The notes below the pieces were generated by a model. The model did no database searches. It was not told the DNA's origin and worked only from the letters and a program-made list of their open reading frames with translations. Made by a program: the position numbers and the translations under genes. From Limnohabitans sp. Rim11 (GTDB taxonomy: Bacteria > Pseudomonadota > Gammaproteobacteria > Burkholderiales > Burkholderiaceae_C), in the NCBI RefSeq assembly GCF_001269365.1, contig NZ_CXOM01000005.1:1-64000 (forward strand): a DNA stretch of 64,000 nt. The letters run 5' to 3'. Of this stretch, positions 29,685 through 41,103 are shown piece after piece. Positions within the stretch are counted from its first letter, which is position 1. Every line of letters begins with the position of its first letter.

Positions 29685-31679
29685 CTACCTTTTTCCCATC
29701 AGGCTTGTAACGCCTTCACTCGGCACAAGCTGAACATCCTCTTTGCGTCTGCGGGTGCCAATGGGCGTTGACGCCATGCCTTTCTGTGAGGCCTCGATGT
29801 CTTCTACGCTGGGATAGTCACCCAATAACCAATAGTCAAAAACGCGCCTGGCAATGGGCGCTGCTTGGGCTGCACCAAAGCCTGCATTTTCAACCACGAT
29901 GGCCAAGGCAATTTGAGGATTTTCTGCTGGCGCAAAAGCCATGTACAAGGCATGGTCGCGTTGATGCTCTTCCAGCTTGCTGGCGTTGTATTTGTCTTTT
30001 TGACCAATGGTCACAGCTTGCGCTGTGCCAGTTTTGCCAGCGCTTTGATAGGGCGTGCCTGCAAACACGCGGGCAGAGGTGCCTTCTTTGGCAACACCAA
30101 TCAAGCCTTGTTTGATCACTTCCACGTGCTCTGGCTTGTAACCCAAATTGATAGGTGGATCGCTCACAACCGCGCGATCGACACGCTGTATGGGATCTTG
30201 GGTGGCCATGACCAAGCGAGGTTTGTTGGAGGTGCCGCCGTTGGCCAAAATGGCGGTTGCATTGGCCAATTGCAACATGGTGAATGCGTTGTAGCCCTGC
30301 CCAATGCCCAAGGAAATTGTTTCTCCACCGTACCAACGTTGCTGTTCTGGTTTTTTATAAGTCTTCTTTTTCCATTCGGTGCTGGGCAAGGTGCCGCGCA
30401 ATTCGCCGGGCAAATCGAGCCCAGTGATTTGACCGAAGCCCAGTGGCTTCATGAAGTCATGGATGGTGTCGACCCCCATGGTGTTGGCCAATGAGTAGTA
30501 ATAAACATTGCTAGACAGCACGATGGAGCGAACCATATCGACGGGCCCTAAACCCCCATCGCCGTGGCTTCTGAAGGTGTGCCCGCCATAGGTCCAAGAA
30601 CCGGTGTCATTGGTGATTTCGCTGGCACTGCGTTTGCCTGTTTCAAGTGCCGCAAGCGCCATGAAAGGTTTGTAGGTGGAGCCTGGCGGATAGGTGCCCC
30701 GCAAGGCGCGATTGAGCAGCGGTTTGTCAATCGATTCACTCAGCATTTTCCAGCTCTCGCTGTCGATGCCATCCACAAACAAATTGGGATCGAAAGTGGG
30801 CTTGCTGACAAAGGCCAACACTTCACCCGTGCGAGGGTCTAGGGCAACCAAAGCGCCGCGTCGGTTGCCGTAAAGATCCTCAATCATTTTTTGCAGTTTG
30901 ATGTCGATCGAGAGCACCACATTTTGGCCGGGTGTGGCGGGGCGGCTGGCAAGCCTTCTGACGGCACGGCCGCCTGCTGAGGTTTCAACTTCTTGAACAC
31001 CTGTGATGCCGTGCAATTCGCGCTCGTAGCGCTGTTCTACGCCTAACTTGCCGATGTATTGGGTGCCGCGGTAATTGCCCTCGTCATCGCTTTCTTCCAG
31101 TTGCTCTTTTTCTTTTTGATTGATGCGACCGATGTAGCCCACCACATGGCTGGCCAAGTGGCCAAAGGGGTAATTGCGAAACAAGCGCGCTTTGATTTCA
31201 ACACCTGGAAATCGATAGTGCTGCGCAGTGAATTTGGCCACTTCTTCGTCGGTGAGTCTGGAGCGAATGGGCAAGGAGTCAAAATTTTTGGATTCTTCGC
31301 GCATACGCTTGAAGCGTTTTCTGTCGCGCGCAGAAATTTCAACGATCTCAGACAAACTGTCGATGGTCGCCTCTAAATTTTTGACACGTGAAGGTGTGAT
31401 CTCCAAGGTGTATGCAGAATAGTTGTTGGCCAACACCACGCCATTGCGGTCGATGATGGTGCCGCGATTGGGCACGGTTGGCAGAATGGCCGTGCGATTG
31501 TTTTCGGCTTGCTCTAACAAATCGTCGTGACGAATGACTTGCAGATAAAACAAACGCATGCCTAGCAAGGCGAAGCACAAGAGCACCACACCTTGAAGCA
31601 CCATCACTCGGGTTTGAAATTTAAAAATCTCAAACTCGGTGTTGCGCAACTCACTCAGGGAGGGCAGGTGCAGCGCCAT
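29685..31679 (-). CDS. mrdA: Penicillin-binding protein 2
   Basis: 664 aa. N-terminal membrane anchor (VMVLQGVVLLCFALLGMRLFYL), dimerisation region with NRGTIIDRNGVVLANN, then a transpeptidase domain with S334-x-x-K337 (PPGSTYKPF), an SSN motif (VLSSNVYYYS) and KTG (AGKTGTAQ). It cross-links peptidoglycan during elongation with MreBCD. Last gene of the mre operon; rodA is not in the window. Confidence 0.96.
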   Translation of the reverse strand: MALHLPSLSELRNTEFEIFKFQTRVMVLQGVVLLCFALLGMRLFYLQVIRHDDLLEQAENNRTAILPTVPNRGTIIDRNGVVLANNYSAYTLEITPSRVKNLEATIDSLSEIVEISARDRKRFKRMREESKNFDSLPIRSRLTDEEVAKFTAQHYRFPGVEIKARLFRNYPFGHLASHVVGYIGRINQKEKEQLEESDDEGNYRGTQYIGKLGVEQRYERELHGITGVQEVETSAGGRAVRRLASRPATPGQNVVLSIDIKLQKMIEDLYGNRRGALVALDPRTGEVLAFVSKPTFDPNLFVDGIDSESWKMLSESIDKPLLNRALRGTYPPGSTYKPFMALAALETGKRSASEITNDTGSWTYGGHTFRSHGDGGLGPVDMVRSIVLSSNVYYYSLANTMGVDTIHDFMKPLGFGQITGLDLPGELRGTLPSTEWKKKTYKKPEQQRWYGGETISLGIGQGYNAFTMLQLANATAILANGGTSNKPRLVMATQDPIQRVDRAVVSDPPINLGYKPEHVEVIKQGLIGVAKEGTSARVFAGTPYQSAGKTGTAQAVTIGQKDKYNASKLEEHQRDHALYMAFAPAENPQIALAIVVENAGFGAAQAAPIARRVFDYWLLGDYPSVEDIEASQKGMASTPIGTRRRKEDVQLVPSEGVTSLMGKR

Positions 31680-31682
31680 GGT

Positions 31683-32204
31683 TTAGATGGGGCGGTTGGC
31701 GTCAGGATCGTGTGCCCGACGCTGAGGGGCTAGCAAAATAAAGTTTGCAACAGGCCACAACAAAGTGGCTGTGAACGGCGTGAGCAGCAAAGACCATCCA
31801 GGAAATTCATTGCCAGTGCTGAGTCGAATGATTAAGCCGAGCGCATCCGACACAATGAAAAACGGCAAGATTTGAATCATCTGGTCTTTGATGGGAAACC
31901 AAAGCAAGCGACGGTGCATGCTGAATGCAAAGTAATTGAGAAGCACATAACAAAGTGCGTGTTGACCCATCAGTGACGATTGTTGAGCGTCTATCCACAA
32001 GCCGAAGACAAAGGCAATGGCCATGCCCACTCTGCGTGGCTGATGAATGCCCCAAAAGAAAATGACCACTGCCAGCACATCGGGCAACCACAAAGTTTGG
32101 GCCAAGCCTAACAACATGCTGGCCAGCAATGACAGCAGCAAACTGATGGCGATGAACCATGGGCTAACGGGCAACAACAAAGCTTCGCGGCGATCCATGA
32201 TCAT
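31683..32204 (-). CDS. mreD: Rod shape-determining protein MreD
   Basis: 173 aa, about five hydrophobic segments, MreD-like PWFIAISLLLSLLASMLLGLAQTLWLPDVLAVVIFFWGIHQPRRVGMAIAFVFGLWIDA. Overlaps mreC by 4 bp and ends three bases before mrdA. Confidence 0.93.
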   Translation of the reverse strand: MIMDRREALLLPVSPWFIAISLLLSLLASMLLGLAQTLWLPDVLAVVIFFWGIHQPRRVGMAIAFVFGLWIDAQQSSLMGQHALCYVLLNYFAFSMHRRLLWFPIKDQMIQILPFFIVSDALGLIIRLSTGNEFPGWSLLLTPFTATLLWPVANFILLAPQRRAHDPDANRPI

Positions 32205-33082
32205 GGCGCTTTTCCTTTGCTGGCAGCTTGAATGCCGGTGGGCTGCAAGACCAGCACATGTCGGCCTTTGAGTTCAGCCAAGGGCGTTGCATGAATGCGC
32301 GCAAAAGAAATGTCTACGCGCCTTTCAATGTGGCTGATGCGCGCCACTTGCAAGCCTGCAGGGTAGACGCCATCAATGCCGCTGGTGGTGAGCAAATCGC
32401 CTTCTTTAACGTCGGCACTGGCGGGTACAAATTTCAGTTCAATGAGGGGGGTGCCCGACATGATGTTGCCACTGCTGATATTGCGCGCCCCTGTGCGACT
32501 GTTCATGACGGGAATGCTTTGATCGCGATCGGTTAAGAGGGTGACTTCTGCTGTCAATGGATAGACGCGAGTGACTTGGCCGATAACGCCCCCAGCATCA
32601 ATAACAGGCGAGCCCAAAACCACCTCCTTGGTTTGACCTTTGTCGATCACGATGCGTTGGTTGTAGGGGTCTGGCACATCAAACAAAATTTCTGCCACTT
32701 GGGATGGGGTCGCAACTGTGTTTTTCAAATCTAAGAGCTGACGCAGGTTTTGGTTTTCAATGAGCAATTGCTCAACCTGTTGTGCGCGTGCGCTTTGCTG
32801 CAGTTGTTTGAGTTGGAGGGCCTGCAAATCTTTTTGCGCTTGATCCAAATTTTGAAAATAGTCACCGACCGACGATGCCACTTGCCCAGGCTGCAAGACC
32901 AGCCATTGCACTGGCATGATCAGTGTCGACAAACCCGCGCGAATGGGTTTTGTAAATTGCAGCTGTTTGTCGCCAAACATCAATAGCACCGACAAGGCGC
33001 TAAAAAAAAAGAGTTTGGTCAGGGGCGCAAACCCCACCCTGAAGAAAGGTGGGGGGCTGCGGTCAAGAGACTCCAGCGCCAT
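32201..33082 (-). CDS. mreC: Rod shape-determining protein MreC
   Basis: 293 aa. A single N-terminal membrane helix, a coiled coil (QAQKDLQALQLKQLQQSARAQQVEQLLIENQNLRQLL) and beta domains with GQVTRVYPLTAEVTLLTDRDQSIPV. Periplasmic scaffold linking MreB to PBP2. Confidence 0.95.
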   Translation of the reverse strand: MALESLDRSPPPFFRVGFAPLTKLFFFSALSVLLMFGDKQLQFTKPIRAGLSTLIMPVQWLVLQPGQVASSVGDYFQNLDQAQKDLQALQLKQLQQSARAQQVEQLLIENQNLRQLLDLKNTVATPSQVAEILFDVPDPYNQRIVIDKGQTKEVVLGSPVIDAGGVIGQVTRVYPLTAEVTLLTDRDQSIPVMNSRTGARNISSGNIMSGTPLIELKFVPASADVKEGDLLTTSGIDGVYPAGLQVARISHIERRVDISFARIHATPLAELKGRHVLVLQPTGIQAASKGKAP

Positions 33083-33096
33083 GCGATGCGCCAGTG

Positions 33097-34173
<1,077 letters not shown>

Positions 34174-34232
34174 CTAGCTTGCAGTTTGGGGGGTCATTGA
34201 AGGGTGTAAATTGTGGGCTTGAACAAGCTTTT

Positions 34233-34262
34233 TTGGAGAGCTTGCAGCGAACACACGATAAT
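34233..34262 (+). promoter_or_regulatory. Candidate promoter for gatCAB
   Basis: TTGGAG (34233-34238) and GATAAT (34257-34262) are 18 bp apart in the 199-bp gap between mreB and gatC. A CAAGCT/AGCTTG inverted repeat (34224-34229/34239-34244) overlaps the -35. A C-rich hairpin with one mismatch (about 34294-34311) lies in the leader. Confidence 0.4.
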
Positions 34263-34339
34263 AACCGATCGCCTGAAAAAAAAGGCGGTTTGAGCCCCCA
34301 TTTTTGTGGGTTTCAGCTTCTGTAAAGAGTCACTTTTTT

Positions 34340-34639
34340 ATGTCCTTATCTGCCCAAGACATTGACCGAATCGCCAATCTGGCCCGGTTAGAGCTCCCAC
34401 CCGAGGAGGGCCAACGCATGTTGGACCAAATCAACGGCTTTTTCACCATCGTGGAAGCCATGCGCGCGGTTGATACCACCGGCGTTCAGCCCTTGCCGCA
34501 CCCCATTGCCACCATCCAAGAAGTGGCCTTGCGCCTGCGCGACGACGTGGCCAGCGAGCCCAATCAGCGCGATGCCAACCAACAAAGTGCCCCCGCTGTG
34601 GAGCGCGGCTTGTTCTTAGTTCCCAAAGTGATTGAGTAA
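34340..34639 (+). CDS. gatC: Asp/Glu-tRNA amidotransferase subunit C
   Basis: 99 aa from ATG 34340. [23 protein letters not shown] and [21 protein letters not shown] are typical GatC. It wraps GatA and GatB together. An upstream in-frame start at 34304 is not conserved-looking. Confidence 0.95.
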   Translation: MSLSAQDIDRIANLARLELPPEEGQRMLDQINGFFTIVEAMRAVDTTGVQPLPHPIATIQEVALRLRDDVASEPNQRDANQQSAPAVERGLFLVPKVIE

Positions 34640-34648
34640 GGGAACGCC

Positions 34649-36120
34649 ATGACAGCTTTACATGATTTAACGGTTGCCACCCTGGCTGCCGACCTTCGCG
34701 CCAAAAAAGTCAGCGCCACAGAGCTGGCCCAGCATTTTTTGGCGCGCAGCCAAGCCGATGCTTCAGGTGCTTTTTTAAGCCTCAACCCAGAAGCCACCTT
34801 GGCCCAAGCCAAAGAAGCCGATGCGCAATTGGCCGCAGGTACCGCAGGTCCTTTGGCGGGTGTGCCCATGGCGCACAAAGACATTTTTGTCACCACCGAC
34901 TTTCCCACCACAGCGGGCTCCAAGATGTTGGAAGGCTATCGGTCGCCGTTTGACGCCACTGTGGTGCGCAAATTGGGCGTGCAAGAAGGCGGCGCGGGCA
35001 TGGTCAATGTGGGCAAGCTCAATTGCGATGAATTTGCCATGGGTTCGTCCAACGAAAACTCGGCTTACAAATCAGTCACCAACCCCTGGGATATATCTCG
35101 TGTGCCAGGCGGGTCTTCAGGCGGTAGCTCGTCTGCTGTTGCTGCACGCTTGGTGCCTGCTGCCACCGGCACAGACACCGGCGGCTCTATTCGCCAGCCT
35201 GCTAGTTTTTGCGGCATCACGGGCATCAAGCCCACCTATGGCCGCGCCTCACGCTACGGCATGATTGCTTATGCTTCTAGCTTGGACCAAGCCGGCCCTA
35301 TGGCACGCACTGCAGAAGACTGCGCACTCATGCTGTCGGCCATGTGCGGCCCCGATTTAGACCGCGACTCCACATCTCTGGATGTGCCTGCAGAAAACTT
35401 TGCGCGCGATTTAAATGCCTCGCTCGATGGTTTGCGCATTGGCATTCCCCAAGAATTTTTTGGTGAAGGTTTGGCAACTGGCGTTCGCGCAGCAGTCGAT
35501 GCTGCGTTGAAAGAATACGAAAAGCTGGGCGCTAAGTTGGTGCCCATCAGCTTGCCCCGCACAGAGCTTTCTATTCCCGTTTACTACATCATTGCGCCCG
35601 CTGAAGCGTCTAGCAACTTAAGCCGGTTTGATGGCGTCAAGTTTGGTCATCGCACCAAGGACTACACCGATTTGGTGTCGATGTACAAGCGCTCGCGCGC
35701 CGAGGGTTTTGGCGAAGAAGTGAAGCGCCGCATCATGACGGGCGCGTATGTGTTGTCGCACGGTTATTACGATGCGTACTACTTGCAAGCGCAAAAAATC
35801 AGACGCATGATTTCTGATGACTTCCAACAAGCTTTCCAAGTTTGCGATGTCATTGCAGGCCCCGTAGCGCCCACAGTGGCATGGAAGTTAGGCGAAAAAG
35901 CCGACGATCCTGTGGCCAATTATTTGGCCGACATCTTTACCTTGCCAGCTTCTTTGGCGGGCTTGCCGGGTATGAGCGTGCCTGCTGGTTTTGGCGAAGA
36001 GGGCATGCCTGTTGGCTTGCAGCTCATTGGCAATTATTTCAAAGAAGCCCAGTTGCTCAATGCCGCACACCGTTTGCAGCAAGCCACTGACTTTCACCTC
36101 CGTCAACCAGGAGGCACAAA

Positions 36121-36124
<4 letters not shown>
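34649..36124 (+). CDS. gatA: Asp/Glu-tRNA amidotransferase subunit A
   Basis: 491 aa amidase-signature enzyme that frees ammonia from glutamine. Catalytic Lys in [10 protein letters not shown], cis-Ser/Ser in [13 protein letters not shown] and [22 protein letters not shown]. Overlaps gatB by 4 bp. Confidence 0.97.
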
Positions 36125-37566
<1,442 letters not shown>

Positions 37567-37578
<12 letters not shown>

Positions 37579-38694
37579 ACTTAAAAGCTGGTACCGGGTG
37601 CCTCGCCCGGTACCAGTTTGAATGAGCAAACCCGCCTCGCAAAGCGACGTCAGTTCGCGATAGGCGGTGGCACGCGATACCCCACACAAGTTGACGTATT
37701 TTTCGGTGCTTAGACCGCCGCTGAAACCTTCTGGCCTTGCATCGTAGAGCTTATTGATGGCTTTGCTTTGTGACGGTGTGAGAAAGGGATGTTGCTCACG
37801 CAGATCTGCCCAAAAGCGAGTTTTGCGCATGGCCGATTGCATCTGCTGCCAGCTGCTATCGGCCGCATTGTGAATGCAAGTTACAAACCATTGAACCCAG
37901 GGTGTCACGTCCATGTTGGCGCTGCCTGTGGCCGCTTGAAGTTGATCGTAGTAGTCGCCGCGTTGTTGCCAAATTTGTTGCGACAAGCTCCACAGCCTTT
38001 GTTCAGTGTGGAGGTCTTGTGCCAATGCCATTTCAACCAAGGCGCGGCCAATTCGACCATTGCCGTCTTCAAATGGATGAATGGTTTCAAACCACAGGTG
38101 TGCAATGGCGGCACGCACCAAACCATCTTGTTGACCCAAGCTGCTGTTGAACCAAGTCACAAAGGCTTCCATTTGGGTATGAACTTCTGAGGAAGCGGGT
38201 GCTTGATAGTGCACGACGTCGGACTTGCCCAATCGCTGTGTCACGATTTGCATCGGTTCAAAGTGCGTGCGATAAGCGCCCGTGAGAATTTTTTGTGTGC
38301 CACTGCGACCCGTTGGAAACAAAGCGGCTTGCCAGTCATACAAGATGTCGTGGCTGAGGGCTTGGTGGCTGCTTTGCAAGGCGCCTTGAAGTAGGTTGAG
38401 CGTGGCCTCCGCGCGAGCGTCGCGTTTGACTTTTTTGTCATGCGACAGACCCAGACGACGTGCAGCTGAAGCTCTGACAGAGTTGAGTTGCAGTATTTCA
38501 CCCTCTATTTGAGCTGTCGCTAAAGCTTCATCCAACCAACCTTGAAGTTGCAATGCAGCGAGGTCGGGCAGTTGCAGGTGGGTTGCAAGTCCCATGGCCC
38601 TGCCCTGCGAGAAGCGCGTGGCAGCCAATGCCGGTTGCAGCAATGCAAGATCGACCTTGAAATGAGGCCATTTTGAAGATTGCCAAAGGTACAT
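37567..38694 (-). CDS. fic: Class II Fic protein with C-terminal winged-helix domain
   Basis: 375 aa from ATG 38694; an upstream frame to 38736 would run through the operator repeats. The N-terminus [15 protein letters not shown] matches the DUF4172 domain of Fic proteins. The inhibitory-helix motif (S/T)xxxE(G/N) is seen as TAQIEG (T60-G65), placing it in class II. The active site is [14 protein letters not shown] with catalytic H206, so AMP transfer is chemically plausible. The C-terminus (about 305-375) is a winged-helix: [15 protein letters not shown]..., [40 protein letters not shown]. Four copies of a 9-bp repeat lie between its start codon and pyrE, suggesting DNA binding to its own promoter (inference). 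Confidence 0.92.
37588..37616. terminator. Perfect 11-bp hairpin in the 3' end of fic, just after gatB
   Basis: CTGGTACCGGG (37588-37598) and CCCGGTACCAG (37606-37616), loop of 7. Ten bases after the gatB stop. Rightward it is followed only by TTTG and leftward by CTTTT. It may end the gatCAB transcript while coding for the wing of the Fic HTH domain (TGTGRGTRY). Confidence 0.5.
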
Positions 38695-38754
38695 GAAGCG
38701 TATCTTAAGGCTTTGCGCTTCAATTGTGAAGCGCAAAAAAGAATTTACGCTTCA
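38694..38754. promoter_or_regulatory. Four-copy TGAAGCGYA operator array upstream of fic
   Basis: Four copies of the 9-mer: TGAAGCGTA (38694-38702, rightward), its inverted form TGCGCTTCA (38714-38722), TGAAGCGCA (38727-38735, rightward) and inverted TACGCTTCA (38746-38754). They form two successive inverted pairs with 11- and 10-bp spacers, 33 bp apart. The two inner copies make a perfect 11-bp-arm palindrome with a 4-bp centre. No T-run follows, so a terminator is unlikely. Confidence 0.7.
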
Positions 38755-38765
38755 AGTCGAAAGGC

Positions 38766-39470
38766 TTAAACGCCGTAACGATCGCGGTAGGCTTGCACCT
38801 TAGGCAGGTGCTGGCCCATCTCGTTACCGCTTTGTGTCGACAGGTAGGCCAGCAAGTCAGACAGCTGGGCAATGCAACAGACGCCCATGCCCAAGGTGTT
38901 GCGCACATATTGAACGGCGCTGTGTGGCACGTCTTTGATCGAGCCGTCAGGTTGAACTTCAGTGGCCATTTCTTGACGGTCTAGGGCAATGGCGATGGCA
39001 TGCGCTGTGGCGCCTGCTTTCTTAATCAATTCAATCGATTCGCGCGCGGCCGTACCAGCGCTCATCACGTCATCCACAATCAGCACGCGTCCTTTGAGGG
39101 GCGCGCCAACCAAGGTGCCGCCTTCGCCGTGGTCTTTGGCTTCTTTGCGGTTGTAGGCAAAAGGCACGGTTTTGCCTAAACGTGCCAATTCAATCGACAC
39201 GGCCGCACCCAAAGGAATGCCTTTGTAGGCAGGCCCAAAAATCATGTCAAATTCGATCCCGCTGGCCATCAACGCTTTTGCATAGAATTGAGCGAGTTTT
39301 CCGAGTTTGGCGCCATCGTCAAACAAACCTGCATTGAAGAAATACGGGCTCATGCGGCCGGCTTTGGTTTTGAACTCACCGAACTTGAGCACGCCAGCAT
39401 CGACGGAAAATTGAACAAACTCTTGCGCCAAGGCCGCTGTGTCGGTTTGGGGTGTGTGTCCAGTCACCAT
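38766..39470 (-). CDS. pyrE: Orotate phosphoribosyltransferase
   Basis: 234 aa from ATG 39470, preceded by AAGGA at good spacing. PRPP-binding motif VLIVDDVMSAGTAA, plus FGPAYKGIPLG and FAYNRKEAKDHGEGG. Joins orotate to PRPP in pyrimidine synthesis. Its start codon overlaps the candidate ATG of the divergent exonuclease III gene in CCATGG. Confidence 0.96.
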   Translation of the reverse strand: MVTGHTPQTDTAALAQEFVQFSVDAGVLKFGEFKTKAGRMSPYFFNAGLFDDGAKLGKLAQFYAKALMASGIEFDMIFGPAYKGIPLGAAVSIELARLGKTVPFAYNRKEAKDHGEGGTLVGAPLKGRVLIVDDVMSAGTAARESIELIKKAGATAHAIAIALDRQEMATEVQPDGSIKDVPHSAVQYVRNTLGMGVCCIAQLSDLLAYLSTQSGNEMGQHLPKVQAYRDRYGV

Positions 39471-40272
39471 GGGGAAATCCTTGTTTAAATTAACCAGCTT
39501 GAACTTGAACGGCATCCGATCTGCGGCCACCAAAGGGGTGGAGGCTTGGATTGCTCAAAACAATCCCGATTGTATTTGCGTGCAAGAGGTTAAAGCACAA
39601 GCGCCCGATGTGGCTGGCAAATTTGAGACTTTGGCGGGACTCAAGGGCCATTTCCACTTTGCTGAAAAAAAGGGCTACTCGGGGGTGGCCGTTTACAGCA
39701 AGCACGAGCCAAGTGAGGTGGTGGTAGGCATGGGCAATGAAGAGTTTGATGCCGAAGGGCGTTTTGTCGAGTTGCGCTTTGATACACCCAAGCGCAAACT
39801 GTCCATCGTCAGCGCCTATTTCCCCAGTGGCTCATCGGGACCGGAAAGGCAAGAAGCCAAGTTTCGATTCTTGGATCACATGGGGCCACACTTGAAGGCT
39901 TTGGGTGCTCAGCGTGAATTCATTGTGTGCAGTGATGTGAACATTGCTCATCAACAAGCCGATTTAAAAAACTGGAAGAGCAACCAAAAGAACAGCGGCT
40001 TTTTGCCAGAAGAGCGTGCTTGGATGACGCACATGACCACCGAAGGCCCGTTGGTGGATGTCTATCGACGCCTTCATCCTGAGACCACCGACGCGTGCTA
40101 CACCTGGTGGAGCAATCGCGGTCAAGCCTATGCCAAGAACGTGGGCTGGCGTTTGGACTATCAATTGGCCACAGCCGCGTTGGCGGCGGGTGCACAAAAA
40201 GCCGAGATCTACAAAGACACGCGCTTCAGTGATCACGCGCCTTTGACCATTGATTACAACTGGACGCTTTGA
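39469..40272 (+). CDS. xth: Exodeoxyribonuclease III
   Basis: 267 aa from ATG 39469, or 263 aa from TTG 39481, which would start MFKLTSLNLNGIRSA and has GGGGAAA in front. EEP-family catalytic motifs: LNLNGIRSA (Asn), CVQEVKA (Glu), DVNIAHQ (Asp and Asn), and SDHAPLTIDY (Asp-His). Cleaves abasic sites and 3' ends in DNA repair. Its promoter must lie within pyrE. Confidence 0.93.
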   Translation: MGKSLFKLTSLNLNGIRSAATKGVEAWIAQNNPDCICVQEVKAQAPDVAGKFETLAGLKGHFHFAEKKGYSGVAVYSKHEPSEVVVGMGNEEFDAEGRFVELRFDTPKRKLSIVSAYFPSGSSGPERQEAKFRFLDHMGPHLKALGAQREFIVCSDVNIAHQQADLKNWKSNQKNSGFLPEERAWMTHMTTEGPLVDVYRRLHPETTDACYTWWSNRGQAYAKNVGWRLDYQLATAALAAGAQKAEIYKDTRFSDHAPLTIDYNWTL

Positions 40273-40281
40273 ACGAAGGCT

Positions 40282-41010
40282 TCAATCGCGTGAATACGTG
40301 AGCATTCGGCCTTTGTAGGCGGCTTCGTTGTGTGTGGCTGAAATGTCGAGGGTTTCTTCGCTAAGACTAAAGCCTTGGGCTGCCATGTTGCGGTGAAAGT
40401 GCGCGCGGTTACCGCGATTGGGGTCGACCACCCACACTTCAGCATGATCTTCTATGTGATCGTTGATGTAATGCGCTAAGTCGCCTTGTTCGTCGCGCTC
40501 ATACAAAATATCGCTGCCGATGATCAAGTCAAACTTGCTGCTCACCGTGGGATCTTTTTGTTGCGCGGCGTGTTGGCCCCAATGGCCATGCAAATAGTCC
40601 ATGGGACTTAGCTCGTTCAGGCGCAAGTTTTCTCTGAGAAACTCACCGGCCAATGGGTGGCAATCGGAGGCTGTGATGTTGGCGCCGCGGCGATGGCCGA
40701 CCAAACTGGACAAAGCCAAACCGCATCCAATTTCCAGAATACGTTCAGACGGATTGATGGGCCTGAGCGCCAAGCGTTCTGCAAGCCTTGACCCAGAGGG
40801 CCAGAGCAAGCCAAACAGCGACCAAAACGCAGAAGAAATACCCAGATCAAGGGCCGCGTCTTCGGGGTCATAAAACTGTTGCTTGTCGAGCAAAGAGCGG
40901 ATGAGCAAATTGGGCACGCCTTGTATAGCGATGGACTCTTGCTTGGTGAGAAAGCCTAAAGGGGCATCCGATGCAAGGTTGCCCAGTAAGCCTGCAGCGT
41001 CAGCAGGCAT
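40282..41010 (-). CDS. Class I SAM-dependent methyltransferase (Methyltransf_16-like)
   Basis: 242 aa. SAM-binding ILEIGCGLALSSLVGHRRGANITASDCHPLA (motif I plus acidic loop) and FDLIIGSDILYERDEQGDL (motif with D/E-x-x-Y as in lysine methyltransferases of the METTL21 group). Probably a protein methyltransferase; substrate not readable. Convergent with the exonuclease gene, nine bases apart. Confidence 0.8.
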   Translation of the reverse strand: MPADAAGLLGNLASDAPLGFLTKQESIAIQGVPNLLIRSLLDKQQFYDPEDAALDLGISSAFWSLFGLLWPSGSRLAERLALRPINPSERILEIGCGLALSSLVGHRRGANITASDCHPLAGEFLRENLRLNELSPMDYLHGHWGQHAAQQKDPTVSSKFDLIIGSDILYERDEQGDLAHYINDHIEDHAEVWVVDPNRGNRAHFHRNMAAQGFSLSEETLDISATHNEAAYKGRMLTYSRD

Positions 41011-41041
41011 GGTGGAGGTATGTGTCAGATAGACAATCAGG

Positions 41042-41060
41042 CAGCCACGGGTTGTGGCTG
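41042..41060. terminator. Hairpin downstream of the PCAT gene
   Basis: CAGCCAC (41042-41048) and GTGGCTG (41054-41060) with a 5-nt loop. It lies 44 bp past the end of the leftward transporter gene. No clear T-run, so its role as terminator is uncertain. Confidence 0.35.
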
Positions 41061-41103
41061 GTTTGGTTGATCTTAAGCCCTAAACTGGTCAGCGCGTGAC
41101 GGA

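Noticed and set aside
38712..38737. The fic-upstream palindrome read as an intrinsic terminator of pyrE
   Set aside because: Neither strand has a T-run after the stem, and two further copies of the half-site flank it, which fits an operator better.
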